Of a DNA stretch of 64,000 nucleotides, positions 11,341 to 23,600 are shown one piece after another. The position numbers were made by a program, and so were the translations under genes. Position 1 is the first letter of the stretch. Each line of letters opens with the position of its first letter. The stretch is from Sorghum bicolor (Eukaryota > Streptophyta > Magnoliopsida > Poales > Poaceae): contig NC_012871.2 of assembly GCF_000003195.3 (NCBI RefSeq), forward strand, positions 21,458,658 through 21,522,657, read 5' to 3'. The notes beneath the pieces were generated by a model. That model made no database searches and had not been told where the DNA came from. It saw nothing but the letters and a program-made list of their open reading frames with translations.

Positions 11341-12164
11341 TGTTGGCGGTCCTTAAGTACCAAATATAATCATCAAATAAATAAAGAAAAGGATCCAAAT
11401 GCAACCAACACCCAGACTTAGGGTTTTATGTGACAGAATTCCATGAGTTTTGGTGTTTGTCTATTTCCACAGGGGGTTATCAGGAAATATGGAGGAAGGG
11501 CCCACATGTCGGGTTTACATAGAGATATTAACATGCCGCGCAATTTTCTATTATCTAGAAGACTCCAAAAGCCACGAGAACGAACGGGAGTCCGAGCGGG
11601 CCCAGGGGAAGGGCGCCCGCCCTGCTACAGAGACCAATCAGGTCCCGTTTCGCGGATTATGCTACACTGACCTAAAGGATTAAGGAAAACCATGCGATTA
11701 ATGTCGGTTTGATCCGACGGCCCAGATTCACTAGAGGGGACTATATAAGCAGGACCCCTGGCCCCTGGAGGAGGGCAATCCCATTATTCATTAGCATATT
11801 TTTCCAGAGAGGATTCAGAGAGAGAGGTCCCTCTACGGTTCCAACCTCATAGGGCTTAGCATCCAATGTGAGAGTAGAATTAGTTCTACTAGATTGAGAG
11901 AGATAGAGTGGAGGTGTGGATCGGAGGAAGCCCAGCCTATCGGTGTCTACTCTAAGGTTGTACCTGCGGGATCAAGTCTCCTAACCCGAGGCTTGCTCCT
12001 AGGATTCTTCAGTATTTCGACTTCTAAATTCTAGTAAGTTCTTTGTTCTTATTGTTCTTTGGTTTATGAGTTTACTTTAATCTCTTCCGGTTGAGTTTAG
12101 AGTAATCATTGCTAGCGTAAACGTGGTGTTTGGGCTAGGGTACTCATAGATATCCCCTGTCTAG
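11341..12164 (+). repeat. E2 3' LTR, left part
   Basis: It starts TGTTGGCGGTCC directly after the purine tract. It contains one GC-rich motif GGGCGCCCGCCC (11611-11622) and a TATA box (CTATATAAGC, 11741-11750). It is cut by E3 after TCTAG (12160-12164). Its first ~450 bp are clearly related to the E3 LTR, and the two families diverge after the TATA box. Confidence 0.92.
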
Positions 12165-13500
12165 TGTTGACGGTCCTTAAGTATCAAATTTAACTATCAA
12201 ATAAACAAAGAAAAGGATCCAAATGAAATCAACATCGAGACTTAGGGTTTTATCTGACAGAATTCCACGAGTTTTGGTGTTTGTCTATTTCTGCAGGGGG
12301 TTATCAGGAAATAAGGAAGAAAGGCCCACACGTCGGGATTACATAGAGATATCAACGTGCCGCGCAATTATCTTACATCTAGAAGACTCCAGAAGCCACG
12401 GGAAGGAAGCAGAGACCGAACGGAGTCAGGGACAGGGCGCCCGCCCAAGTCCTTAGGGCGCCCGCCCACCTTTTTCGGCCAATCACGCTCAATCTCGCGG
12501 ATTGTGCTCCACCGACCTAAAGGATCAAGAATAACCGTTCAATCAATGTCGGTTTGATCCGACGGCCCAGGTTCACTTGAGGGGACTATAAAACTAGACC
12601 CCCTGGCCCCTGGAGGAGGCACCCCTTGATCATTATTCATTATTCATAGACAGAGCAAAAGCTAGGGTTTAGAGATGAGAGCGCTCCTCTCTTCTCTAAA
12701 CTAGAGTAGATCTAGATAGTAGCGAGATGGAGAGCGAAGGAGGATTAGAGGAGAGGCCGGCCTGTCGGTTCTTCCTCCGGTTGTACTTCGCCTTGATCAA
12801 GCTCTAATCAACCTTGCTCATGGGATGACTCTGGTAATCTACTTCTAATTCATTATGCAATTACTAATCATGTATGTTCTGGTTCACAACTCTTTTGAGT
12901 ACTTCTAATCTATAGGACCCTATAGGTTAGAGTTGTAGTATAGGTGTAAGCGTGGTGCTTAGACCTAGATTACTTGTGGATATCCCCTGACTAGCTAGAT
13001 CGTGTGGTAGGCCGTGTAGGTGACAGTTACGTTGGTCCCCTGTAGTCCACCTCTCGTTAGCAGGACGGGTAGGGTTTATCGGCCTATGGATAAGCATCCT
13101 TTGTGGTGTACTCTTATCACGTGGTTCGTCCCAGACATAGACATACCCCTTTGAAGTAGAGAAACCATAGTTATCCTCTATATTCTGCTACCATCGCCCA
13201 TATACTAGAATTGCTCTACTCTCTATTCCCATATTATCACTCACTGTTATCTTACCTTTAATATTGTTCTTATTCTACCATCTTTCCTATTCACACCTAT
13301 TTACTTATCTTGGTTAAGTTAGAGCGTAGATCAGTTCTCCCGTTTCCCTGTGGATACGATAAAACCTTTAACCGGGTAAAAGCTTCAACGGTATCCGTGC
13401 GCTTGCGGATTATCTGTGTGCGTATAAATACCATAGTACACTCTAGTGCCACGCTGGGGATGACAACCTAGTATTCAAGTGGTGTTAGCAAGTGTCAACA
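12165..13500 (+). repeat. E3 5' LTR
   Basis: It runs TGTTGACGGTCC ... GTGTCAACA, 1,336 bp, the same length as the 3' copy. It carries a tandem GC-rich 12-mer pair and a TATA box in its first third. Confidence 0.97.
12435..12603 (+). promoter_or_regulatory. E3 LTR promoter: paired GGGCGCCCGCCC plus TATA box
   Basis: Two copies of GGGCGCCCGCCC lie at 12435-12446 and 12456-12467, a 21-bp period (two helical turns). A TATAAAA box follows at 12597-12603. The same set is in the 3' LTR (19147-19158, 19168-19179, 19309-19315). The pair also occurs in the E6 LTRs and, in E6, upstream of its internal ORF. Confidence 0.75.
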
Positions 13501-13508
13501 AGCATTTT

Positions 13509-13526
13509 TGGCGCCGTTGCCGGGGA
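13509..13526 (+). other. E3 primer-binding site, tRNA-Asp type
   Basis: It is identical to the E2 site (TGGCGCCGTTGCCGGGGA), 8 bases after the 5' LTR end. Confidence 0.92.
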
Positions 13527-13648
13527 AACGGTTGCTGAGTTGACTACGAACTAGTTTAATCATTTTATAAAAAAAAATAAATAAAAAATATTTTCCTTTT
13601 ATCCTTTGCCTCATCTCTGCTTATCTAATCCTTGATCCCTGGTCTATT

Positions 13649-15214
13649 ATGAATTCAAACTTGTCTATCTATGAATTTCATAGACCTGTGGGCACACATC
13701 TCGAACCACCAAAATCTTCAAAGCCTATCATAGCATCTAGTTTTGAGATAGACCCCGAATACATAGAATTTATTCAAAAACAACCTTTCTCAGGAAAAGG
13801 TGAGGAAAACCCATACACACACCTAAGAGAGTTTTATCGAGTCTGTGACCTCCTTCGCATAGAAGGCATGTCCAATGAGACCCTAAAATGGAAGCTCTTT
13901 CCGTTCTCTTTAACGGGAAAAACTAGACATTGGTATAAACTCAAAGTAAGGAGTGTTCATGGAGATTGGAAGGAGTTATATAGTAGTTTTCTTTCTAAAT
14001 ATTTTCCAATCTCCAAAGTGGTGGAACTTCGGCGTGAGATTCTTTCTTTTAGACAACTGGAAGAAGAATCTCTTGGCAAATCATGGGACCGCTTTATTAA
14101 CCTTACTCTCACTGGCCCAAAACTTTCTATTCCAGAAGAAGTTCTTCTAATTCACTTTTTTGAGGGCCTTAGTAGGAAAAATAAGCAAACCCTTCATGCG
14201 GCCTCTGGAGGATCTTTCCACCACCTATCCGCTAGTGAAGCTTGGAATTTGATTGATTTAATGAGCAGAAAGTCTCCTAGCTTTTATATCCCTGAGAAAG
14301 AGAAGGAACCTGTTCCTAGACAAGAAGAAGAAGTTTCGATAGCCAGATCACAACCACTTCAATCCCAAACTTTAGCTATCGATCCTAAACCATCAATACC
14401 CCAAAATTCTCCAAGGGAGGAAGGAATTCCGACCTTAAATCTTTTAGATGCTGATGGTTTAGACTTCTGGTTCTATAAGAGACCTTCAAGCAGGGATAAT
14501 TCAAATCATTGCAATAATGTTTCTCTTAGAGAATGTCCTGGTTCCTATCATGAAGAAGTCGAGGATGACATATCAAGTGAAGGAGAGCTAAGCCATATAG
14601 ACAATTCTATCTACTCCCCTTCCATGTTCACAAGTTCTAAATCCATCCTTGACCTTAGAGATCCCTCTTATCCCTCTTCTTTTCAGTCTCATGATGATCC
14701 TAGCAATTCACCAAGACGACCAAACCATAGGAGTCATGAAGACCATAAGGATGGCATGTCAAGTAATGCCATAGAAGGAGAGCTAAGCCATATAGAAAAT
14801 TCTAACACCTCCCCTATTTTGATCACAAGTTCTAAATGGCTAGAATGTGTAGAATGGATGGATAAGGAAGAAGCCTTAATGGGTTCTGACTTTGGCTCAA
14901 TTTCAAATGGTGAGTTCTTGACTCCCTTTGAAGATGAGATTCATCCAACTACAGAAGAGGACATAGGTGAGACCAATCCAGGAGAAACTCCGAACATTCA
15001 GATTAGAGACGAAGATAACATTAATGAGCATGGAATTTATTTCATAGCCACTTCGTTTACTGCATGCTCATATGCAACATCTTCCCAATCTATTGGTCTC
15101 TCCGACATCACCACACTTGAGATTTCCAACCCCCTCTTCCTTTCTATTTATAAAAACTTTAAAAGGGCGGTTGTCAATGCATATGTCTATAATAAATATT
15201 GCAGATCTCGTTGA
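13649..15214 (+). CDS. E3 gag-like protein (521 aa)
   Basis: This is an intact single ORF and the only protein of E3. Residues ~55-200 form a retrotransposon gag (capsid) domain: ENPYTHLREFYRVCDLL, then LFPFSLTGKTRHWY, FLSKYFP, and SLGKSWDRF with FFEGL. This fold normally assembles the particle. There is no CCHC zinc knuckle and no protease Asp motif. The rest is an acidic Ser/Pro-rich linker with two related copies of a GELSHI.NS segment and a conserved tail shared with the E2 protein (EISNPLFLS, YVYNKYC). The start fits because the leader from the primer site is short, about 120 bp, and the E2 protein starts alike. An intact capsid in an element without enzymes suggests selection for co-packaging. 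Confidence 0.85.
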   Translation: MNSNLSIYEFHRPVGTHLEPPKSSKPIIASSFEIDPEYIEFIQKQPFSGKGEENPYTHLREFYRVCDLLRIEGMSNETLKWKLFPFSLTGKTRHWYKLKVRSVHGDWKELYSSFLSKYFPISKVVELRREILSFRQLEEESLGKSWDRFINLTLTGPKLSIPEEVLLIHFFEGLSRKNKQTLHAASGGSFHHLSASEAWNLIDLMSRKSPSFYIPEKEKEPVPRQEEEVSIARSQPLQSQTLAIDPKPSIPQNSPREEGIPTLNLLDADGLDFWFYKRPSSRDNSNHCNNVSLRECPGSYHEEVEDDISSEGELSHIDNSIYSPSMFTSSKSILDLRDPSYPSSFQSHDDPSNSPRRPNHRSHEDHKDGMSSNAIEGELSHIENSNTSPILITSSKWLECVEWMDKEEALMGSDFGSISNGEFLTPFEDEIHPTTEEDIGETNPGETPNIQIRDEDNINEHGIYFIATSFTACSYATSSQSIGLSDITTLEISNPLFLSIYKNFKRAVVNAYVYNKYCRSR

Positions 15215-18200
15215 GTTGATCTAGATATAGGTTGGCGTCGGACGGGAAACCACTTCGCCAACATAAACTGATGGTTTCCCAAGGACAAGCTTAGTGTCTT
15301 AAAATAAGCATTGATCAGATCGTAACATGAGCCTTTAATTATTTGCAACATTACCTTGTGTATTGAGCATATAAGGATAATTGTAAAAAAAAATTCATTC
15401 GGGTATTCTTGTCACTAACCTTTCTAAGATTGGAGCAAGAAGATCAGATGAATGACAAGCACAAGGTATGTCCAACCAATCATCATACAACATCGAATTA
15501 AATTCATCCAAACTTGAATTTTGCAAAATTCAAGCTTGGGGGAGTACTTTACATAAAAACATCCTTTGCCATATTGCTATGCTGGTTGTCCCTACCTTTG
15601 ATACATGCTCAATTTGTTAAATACTAATCACACTACTTCATCTCCACTTGAGTTGATCTCTATAAACGCTGTTATGCTACCTTTGTCTATTTACTAGCAA
15701 GTGTTGGTTTGGAAGTACTCGCCATACTTCCATTGGCATTTAAATTAAGCATGGTGCTTAGGTTAAATAGCCTTCCTTAATCTGATTAGACATGGAGTCT
15801 AGTTTGGTTATTGAACTAAAAAAACTGCTTGAGTAGATATTGGTATATTTTGTCGGACTAACCCCTGCAGAAAAACTTTCAATGTCGATTTGGGAAGTCC
15901 TGAGATAAACTCACATCAGAGACGAAGAGAGTGACACATGAAGTTTAACAATTTGCACAAGAAGGACATAGCTCATTCATCATAGAGAGATGATCCATGG
16001 AGGGTGCCACAAACACGACGCACAACCGCTAAGAAAGGAAAGCTTCCACAAGATGATACTGTACCATCACTCTTCGAGCAAGGTAACATCTTAAGGTACT
16101 TGACTATCACTTTTATAAGCTTCTCCTTGGTTCTGGCGTTCATATAAATAAAAGAGACAAACGTGTATGATTTACAACTCTAGATTAACCAACCCAACTG
16201 ATTCAACATGTTTAGTCCTTTAATCCTTGTTCTTAGTACTACCTCCATGATCCCACACTCCTAATCATATGAGCTAAAATGTTACACATTCAATCATTGA
16301 GAGATATAAAGAAAAAGACATATGCATAGATAGATTATCTTTCCATAAGGTTGAGCGATCTGATCTGACAAATGTTATAAGTGCTACACTCATGAACTTA
16401 TCATCCGTCAACTTGTCTTGCTCACTATGCTTAAGGTTAGAGAAGAACAAATACACTTTTGGTTCTGTTGGTGTTTTCCACCAACAGGGCCCATGCACTT
16501 GATCTCTGCCTTGTCTCTATGAGCAGGTACACTACGAGCACAAACACACTGAGCAAGATACTGCTAACACCGCACTTCGAACTGCTGGGCAAACGAAGAA
16601 CATGGGTGACACTATATTAAAAGGTGCAGACGTCAAGGTCCGCACCTGAATCAAATGACGCACCTGAAGAATGAACACGATGAGAAGTCTTGACAAGAAG
16701 ACTTAAAACATTGAACCCTCGCCAAAAGGTAAGATTGGTAGTTATCCATATTTATCCTTTCTGCATTCCCTTTTCCATTTAATTATTTACTTTCCTTAAA
16801 TAGATTATTAGTTAATCATGCTATCTTGAAAAGAAAATAAAAATGTTAAAAAATACTAAGCCCCATGTGAGTATACGAGTGACATAAAACCCATAAGTAC
16901 CATCACTGTGGTGGCATAAAAATAAAATAAATATTTCTTTTCTACTTTATAAAATAAAAATATAAAAACAGGGAGTAATATTTATTGAGGAAGCTCAACG
17001 TGATGAAGGCTAGATATTTATGCTAACACTTAATTAGTTCCACAAGCTTTGTTGTCTATTTGAGCTCCACAGAATTTAAGAATAGCAGACGGAGGACATT
17101 CTAATCGCTGTCAGAATGCTGCTGACTTTCAAATACACCTCTGCCACCTGCTAGCTACATCAAGAGAAATTACGTCAAAATTCAGCTTGGGGGAGAGCAC
17201 CCCCATTTATCTCGCTAAGTATTTCTACCTATCTTTATACTTATATTATATTAGAATATTAAAATACATAAACTATGAAAAACCAAATAAAGATTTTGTG
17301 CTTATATATATATCTTTTGCTTAGTGTGTTTAATAAATAAATAAAGTGGCTATGCTAATCTGAATCTTAATAATAAAACTCTAGCATGGATATGATCAAT
17401 AGTTGCTCTACCTAATTTGCAAATTTGAAGTTCTCTCTCAAGTTTAGACATAACTGTTATAATTTAAAGCTTGCTCTAGATCTAAACTTGTGGGATGAAA
17501 ACTTGATCTGAAATCTAAGTTGTTAACGGATATGATATGGGAAGGTTGAGCTGCTGTTTATCTATTCCTAGAGATGCTAGAATTCTGGAGAATTTTATCT
17601 TTGAAAAATCTTTAAAATGTTGCATGATGAGTTCCTGTATGATGAAAGTTTAAATTCCTACCACAGCGATATATACATGCTTGCTAGACTTTGAGCCACA
17701 CATTTATTATTTACTGCTTATGAGCATTGAGTGTGGTCAAGCTGTGTAGACCCTTAGGAGCTTGTCATGTGGTTAAATCAAGATTCACTTGCACATTCAC
17801 TCATATATATGCTACTTCTACTCCGGAAGTACCATCCACATATATCCATCCATTTCCATCTCCAGAATCACCTAAAAATATTCTACTCCTAATTCGGGAG
17901 AGAATAGCCAAAAACATCTGTGTTTTTCCTTTGTGAAATAAATGCTCAAGTTATCTTGCTACTACCACTTGCTATATTATCTCAAGAGATGAGTGCTCTG
18001 AAAAAAAAGAAGAAAAGAAAAAAGAAAAGAAAAAAAATAAACGAGGAAATAAAAAGGGGCAAGTGCCCGAAACCTCGAAAGAAAAGAAAAAGAGTGAGAC
18101 GAGAGGTAAAAATGGACAAGTGTCCGACAGTAGAATTAGGGGTACAGGATACCCATCTGAGAGAAAAGAAAAAGAAGAGCATCTCATTCTCCTCATAAAG

Positions 18201-18876
18201 TTTTAAAAAGCAAGGAAGGTATGTATCCCCTCAAAAGAGCAAAAGTAGAATTAGACTTTCACCATTGTTATCACCATCATCACCATACACTATTCATTCG
18301 CCACACATGCACATCTTGATTTGGCTTATTGATTTGTTTCTTTGGATCCATGGTTTGACTATATAATAAATGTCTTGTAAGTATGTATATTTTATCTTCC
18401 ATCTATGAGCTCCAGATATTAAAGCCTTATTAGTGTAGGGTGAGAGAGAAGACAATGTCACTATCCCTTATACCACAAATACCACATATTTTGAGAGATG
18501 GCATATACCATCACTGCCTTGGTAAGGATCCAGAAATACCACAAAAGAGAGATATGAGAGAGTCATACAAAGGAATCTCTGAGTTTTATTTGAAAATCTG
18601 CAAAAACTCCAGAGCTATAGCTGATCAACAATAAGCGACATGGCACTTGACTGGACTGTTCTATCTTTTAACCACTCAAGACAGAAGTGACGGTTACAAG
18701 TCCCATGGTAAAAGGTAAAGTAAGTTTTAAGTCTTGACAGTGTACTCTAACTCAGAGATGAGACCTCATTTAAAAGCATGTGTACCGTCAATTTTTAAAG
18801 ATATTGCAACAACTTATAATCCATAGCTGAGTCTATCCTTGCTCAGGGACGAGCAAGAGGTAAGCTTGGGGGAGTT
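15215..18876 (+). other. E3 non-coding internal region
   Basis: It is collinear with E2 7629-11340, with no supported ORF. Purine tracts lie at 15532-15544 and 17183-17195, with the terminal one at 18862-18874. A perfect hairpin (TGTTGGTG, 5-base loop, CACCAACA) is at 16466-16486. Short inverted repeats centred on CAAGTG lie near 18057-18128. Confidence 0.8.
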
Positions 18877-20212
18877 TGTTGACGGTCCTTAAGTATCAAA
18901 TTTAACTATCAAATAAACAAAGAAAAGGATCCAAATGAAATCAACATCGAGACTCAGGGTTTTATCTGACAGAATTCCACGAGTTTTGGTGTTTGTCTAT
19001 TTCTGCAGGGGGTTATCAGGAAATAAGGAAGAGAGGCCCACATGTCGGGATTACATAGAGATATCAACGTGCCGCGCAATTATCTTACATCTAGAAGACT
19101 CCAGAAGCCACGGGAAGGAAGCGGAGACCGAACGGAGTCAGGGACAGGGCGCCCGCCCAAGTCCTTAGGGCGCCCGCCCACCTTTTTCGGCCAATCACGC
19201 TCAATCTCGCGGATTATGCTCCACCGACCTAAAGGATCAAGAATAACCGTTCAATCAATGTCGGTTTGATCCGACAGCCTAGGTTCACTTGAGGGGACTA
19301 TAAAACCAGACCCTCTGGCCCCTAGAGGAGGCACCCCTTGATCATTATTCATTATTCATAGACAGAGCAAAAGCTAGGGTTTAGAGATGAGAGCTCTCCT
19401 CTCTTCTCTAAACTAGAGTAGATCTAGATAGTAGCGAGATGGAGAGCGAAGGAGGATTAGAGGAGAGGCCGGCCTGTCGGTTCTTCCTCCGGTTGTACTT
19501 CGCCATGATCAAGCTCTAATCAAGCTTGCTCATGGGATGACTCTGGTAATCTACTTCTAATTCATTATGCAATTACTAATCATGTATGTTCTGGTTCACA
19601 ACTCTTTTGAGTACTTCTAATCTATAGGACCCTATAGGTTAGAGTTGTAGTATAGGTGTAAGCGTGGTGCTTAGACCTAGATTACTTGTGGATATCCCCT
19701 GACTAGCTGGATCGTGTGGTAGGCTGCGTAGGTGACAGTTACGTTGGTCCCCTGTAGTCCACCTCTCGTTAGCAGGACGGGTAGGGTTTATCGGCCTATG
19801 GATAAGCATCCTTTGTGGTGTACTCTTATCACGTGGTTCGTCCCAGACATAGACATACCCCTTTGAAGTAGAGAAACCATAGTTATCCTCTCTATTCTGC
19901 TACCATCGCCCATATACTAGAATTGCTCTACTCTATATTCCCATATTATCACTCACTGTTATCTTACCTTTAATATTGTTCTTATTCTACCATCTTTCCT
20001 ATTCACACCTATTTACTTATCTTTGTTAAGTTAGAGCGTAGATCAGTTCTCCCGTTTCCCTGTGGATACGATAAAACCTTTAACCGGGTAAAAGCTTCAA
20101 CGGTATCCGTGCGCTTGCGGATTATCTGTGTGCGTATAAATACCATAGTACACTCTAGTGCCACGCTGGGGATGACAACTTAGTATTCAAGTGGTGTTAG
20201 CAAGTGTCAACA
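18877..20212 (+). repeat. E3 3' LTR
   Basis: It has the same length and ends as the 5' LTR and is preceded by AAGCTTGGGGGAG. About 20 substitutions and no indels against the 5' copy were seen by eye. Confidence 0.97.
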
Positions 20213-20217
20213 TCTAG

Positions 20218-20605
20218 CCGGACCGTGGTAGTAGCGAGGAACGTGACATTTCCGAGCTACCTTTGTATCCCACATCCCGTTAGCAGGATCGATAGGGTTT
20301 ATAGGTGCGGGTCGAACATCCTTTGTGGTGTCTAGATTCCGTAAGCCTCCCCAATAGAACAGTAGATCATCCTTACCATGGTTAGAACAAGAGTGCGGTT
20401 GTAGTCTTCTCTATACATCGTTCACATCGAATCACATTGTTTGTAGCCTAAAGGGTAGTAGCAATAGATTTGGTTAGTTAGATGCACGCTTTCTCCCAGT
20501 GGTAAAAATATAAATACGATACTCTGGATAACCTCCCGGGTGAAGTGCTCACCGATATCCGTGCGCTTGCGGATCATTTCCTGATGGCGTTACCAAATAT
20601 CAACA
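20218..20605 (+). repeat. E2 3' LTR, right part
   Basis: It continues the LTR after E3 and its TCTAG duplication (20213-20217), ending ...ATATCAACA. Flanking DNA of the Del/Tekay-like LTR follows from 20606. Confidence 0.92.
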
Positions 20606-23600
20606 ATAACCTCATCATCATTATAGAACCATTAAGTTATTTTAGTAAATGCTACATTTGCCACTGCTGTGCCAAGTTCTCACTATCCGGGAGAGATTCC
20701 TATTGAGCTAGAGGGTTATTCCTAGCACTCACCCATGCTTCCCCCGTCGGAGAGCAAGTAGGTCACCTTTGGTACGACTCAGAAATCATGGTCTCAATCA
20801 GCGCCGCACTCCTAGGGCTGCCACTCTGCCAGGACGATCAGGACTTTTAAATCACCTGCCCTTAGTCTTACGCCAATGCCCCCCACACCGCACTTCCTCC
20901 GGTAGTGCGCACTTTATACTTATCGGCCTCTGGCCTTAGTCATGCTACTCGGCTTCACGGTAGGAACGACATATCCGGCCAACTAAGTGTCCGGCATGCG
21001 TTCAACATGACAAAAAGACGTACAATGGTCGGTCCTTAATTGACATAGATGGAGTTACTACCACCTTGCAAAACTTTGCCTGGTCTTAATTTCATTGTAA
21101 CCAGATTCTTTTCCACGATAGCAAATATAGCCAACCGTGACCCAATACAACACCCTCAAGCTCGCAGGTGACAGGACATCACCCGACTTCTACCGGTTAA
21201 AGCGGGGCTCAGCTGCTACTTGATCCTAACTCTATACCAGGGTAGGGTAGTGTATCTGGACAAGGTAAGATATAATGCAACAAGGGTTTCATACCAAGTC
21301 CTATACTTAATGCAACAATAGATATTAATATATTACTCAAACTTGGTAAAATAGGTAGGAGGCTTATAATGCTCCGGGGCTTGCCTTTCACGAACCTTGC
21401 AGGCTCGTGACACGGGTACTCCACCACTTTTTCGGGCTCCCTGGGTTCTGTTGGCTGGACCACTGACTCTTGGTTGCCTTCCTGATCCTCCGGGTTCACC
21501 CTCTTGATCTCGTACACAGTCCTGCCTTCCGATGCACCTATTGCATGCATGTGCGACAAATAAGGGATGTATGCATAATATGGAGGTGATGAATGCTCAA
21601 TTTGAATATCTTCCAATCTAAACCTCACTTGACACTCATTTACTGAGTACGGTCCAGCTCACAACAACACAAGAGCACCACATAATCTAACAAAGATACA
21701 AACAAGTCACACAACAAATCTGCTCCTTCTAGTTACACGCAGCAGCCCAAAGAACAGATCATAACTAGTGATCCATAGATCCAAAAGATATGACCTAAGA
21801 CATTCTGGAAATCTTATAAAATTATCCACATTTCATCTTTAGATATCTCAGCATGATTCACAATTTTAATAGGTCGAAATTACAAAGTTACAGAACCTGT
21901 ATCTGACAAACAGAGAGCAGCCATTTCTGGAATCCAAGTTTGAACAATCATAGCTCATAAACCACTTGGCCAAATGCCACCAAAATTTAACAGCAACTAG
22001 AACATGAAGTTGTCTACAATTTTTGTATGGACAAGTTCTCCAGAAAACATTATCAACTTAATGTAATTAACAGAATTACTCCTTGCTGTCCAGGAGGGTT
22101 CATTAACCTTAACTTAATTATTTAATGACATGGTAGAAACATATTTAGTGTGAACAAAGTGAAACACCAAGACATACTGAATATAAGATTACCAGAAAAC
22201 CACATGCTACTCACCAAAACATTATTTATATTACATTTACTTATTTATTTCCTAAAAGGGCACAATTAAGAGATATTATAGTAAATGCTCAGAACAATCT
22301 ACAAAAATTATAGCAGCACAAGTATATCACAAAGGTACCACCATAAAATTTCTAGAGCAATTTGCACATGCATAACTATAGATATATAATTATCAAGAAA
22401 TAAGGTGCTTCTAATCATAAAATAGGAAACCAATATTAAAAAGTGTCACACAACAGATTTCAGATTATTCTTGACTCTAACCTATTATTAACACAAACTT
22501 TGCCAAGTTTTAGCACCAGAGCAAGCATACATTATTTATAATGATTTATAAAATCATTAATGCAATTAAGTAGGCATAAATCACATTCCAGTCATACAGT
22601 ACCCGAAAATAATGAAATAAATACCAGAGCATACTATTACTACACGGAGCATTCCGTAAAATTTTCATAACATTTGGAGCACTACACGGTAAGATATGAA
22701 TTTTCTTTGATGTATTCAAGAATAATTCTTAACAATTAATTCTGCAAAAAACATGGCATCTTTTATATTTTTAATAAAAACTAGACATCTCAGAGATCAT
22801 CACAAACTTTGGTTCACCAAATTTGGAGCTCAGAAACTCCTGATATGATTTTTGTAAGGTAGGGTAAAAATCTAGAATTTGAATAAAAGAAAAGGAGGGA
22901 AGAGTGAGTCACTGACACGCAGGACCCATGCGTCAGTGTCACCCAGAGTAGAGCACGGCGGCTCACCGGTGATTTCTCACCAATGGTGAGGGCTCTGGCT
23001 AAACCAAGGGTACAGGAGTATTTCCCGCAACCACGCGCGTCGATAGAACCCTTTTCCCCCACGTCGGAGTCACCGGAAAGTGCTCACCGTCGACCATGAC
23101 GGCTTGGTGGAGGCGCTCGGCGATACGCCGGTGGACTCTGGCTGGTAGAGCGTGCGCTAAGGCTTCCTACAGCTTCTGCGCATCACGGCGAAACTTTCTA
23201 GGTAGGTGGCTTGGACGGAGGTGGCATGGTTAGGTCTGGCCACGTGAAGGTGGAACTCCGGCGAGGTGACGGCGGCGCTGCGCGTCGTCTCCGGCACCGG
23301 TGTGTGTGATAGAGCGTCCCGTGAGTGGCGAGGAAGCTCACCCAAACCCTAAGCTACCTAGAGAAGCAAGAAGGAAGGAAAGAGCAGCTCTGAGGAGCTC
23401 AACATTGAGTTCGCCAGAGAAGAACCCGCTCCGGTGAACTTTTGGGGAAAGTGAGAAATGTGGTCTCACCAAGGCTTCTCGTGGTTGGCTTGGAGGTGGA
23501 TGAGGTAGAGCAGATCGCAGCGAAGCTGTGGATGCAGTTTGGTGGGCAGAGCTAAGGTGAAGAGCGCGCGCGAGCTCACCGGAGTGAGCTCGGTGACAAT

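Larger units (their letters stand above)
12165..20212 (+). mobile_element. E3: complete non-autonomous LTR element, TSD TCTAG
   Basis: It has two LTRs of 1,336 bp each (12165-13500 and 18877-20212), a tRNA-Asp primer site, one ORF with a gag domain, and a purine tract. It is flanked by perfect 5-bp duplications TCTAG (12160-12164 and 20213-20217). By eye the LTRs differ at about 20 positions (near 1.5%), so it is young. There is no protease, RT, RNase H or integrase, so mobility would need enzymes supplied in trans. Confidence 0.97.
5562..20605 (+). mobile_element. E2: non-autonomous tRNA-Asp-primed gypsy-type element, interrupted by E1 and E3
   Basis: The remaining 5' LTR (5562-6266) and the corresponding part of the 3' LTR (11848-12164 plus 20218-20605) are both 705 bp, confirming the pairing. 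The internal region (6267-11340) has a primer site, one ORF and about 3.7 kb of non-coding DNA, with no protease, RT or integrase. The whole 3' LTR would be about 1,212 bp. The element sits in a long Del/Tekay-type LTR whose sequence resumes at 20606 (right target copy probably ATAAC). E1 hit its 5' LTR and E3 its 3' LTR. Confidence 0.9.

Noticed and set aside
18000..18200. Lys-rich and Phe-rich small frames
   Set aside because: Encoded by low-complexity A-rich DNA in a non-coding region of E3.
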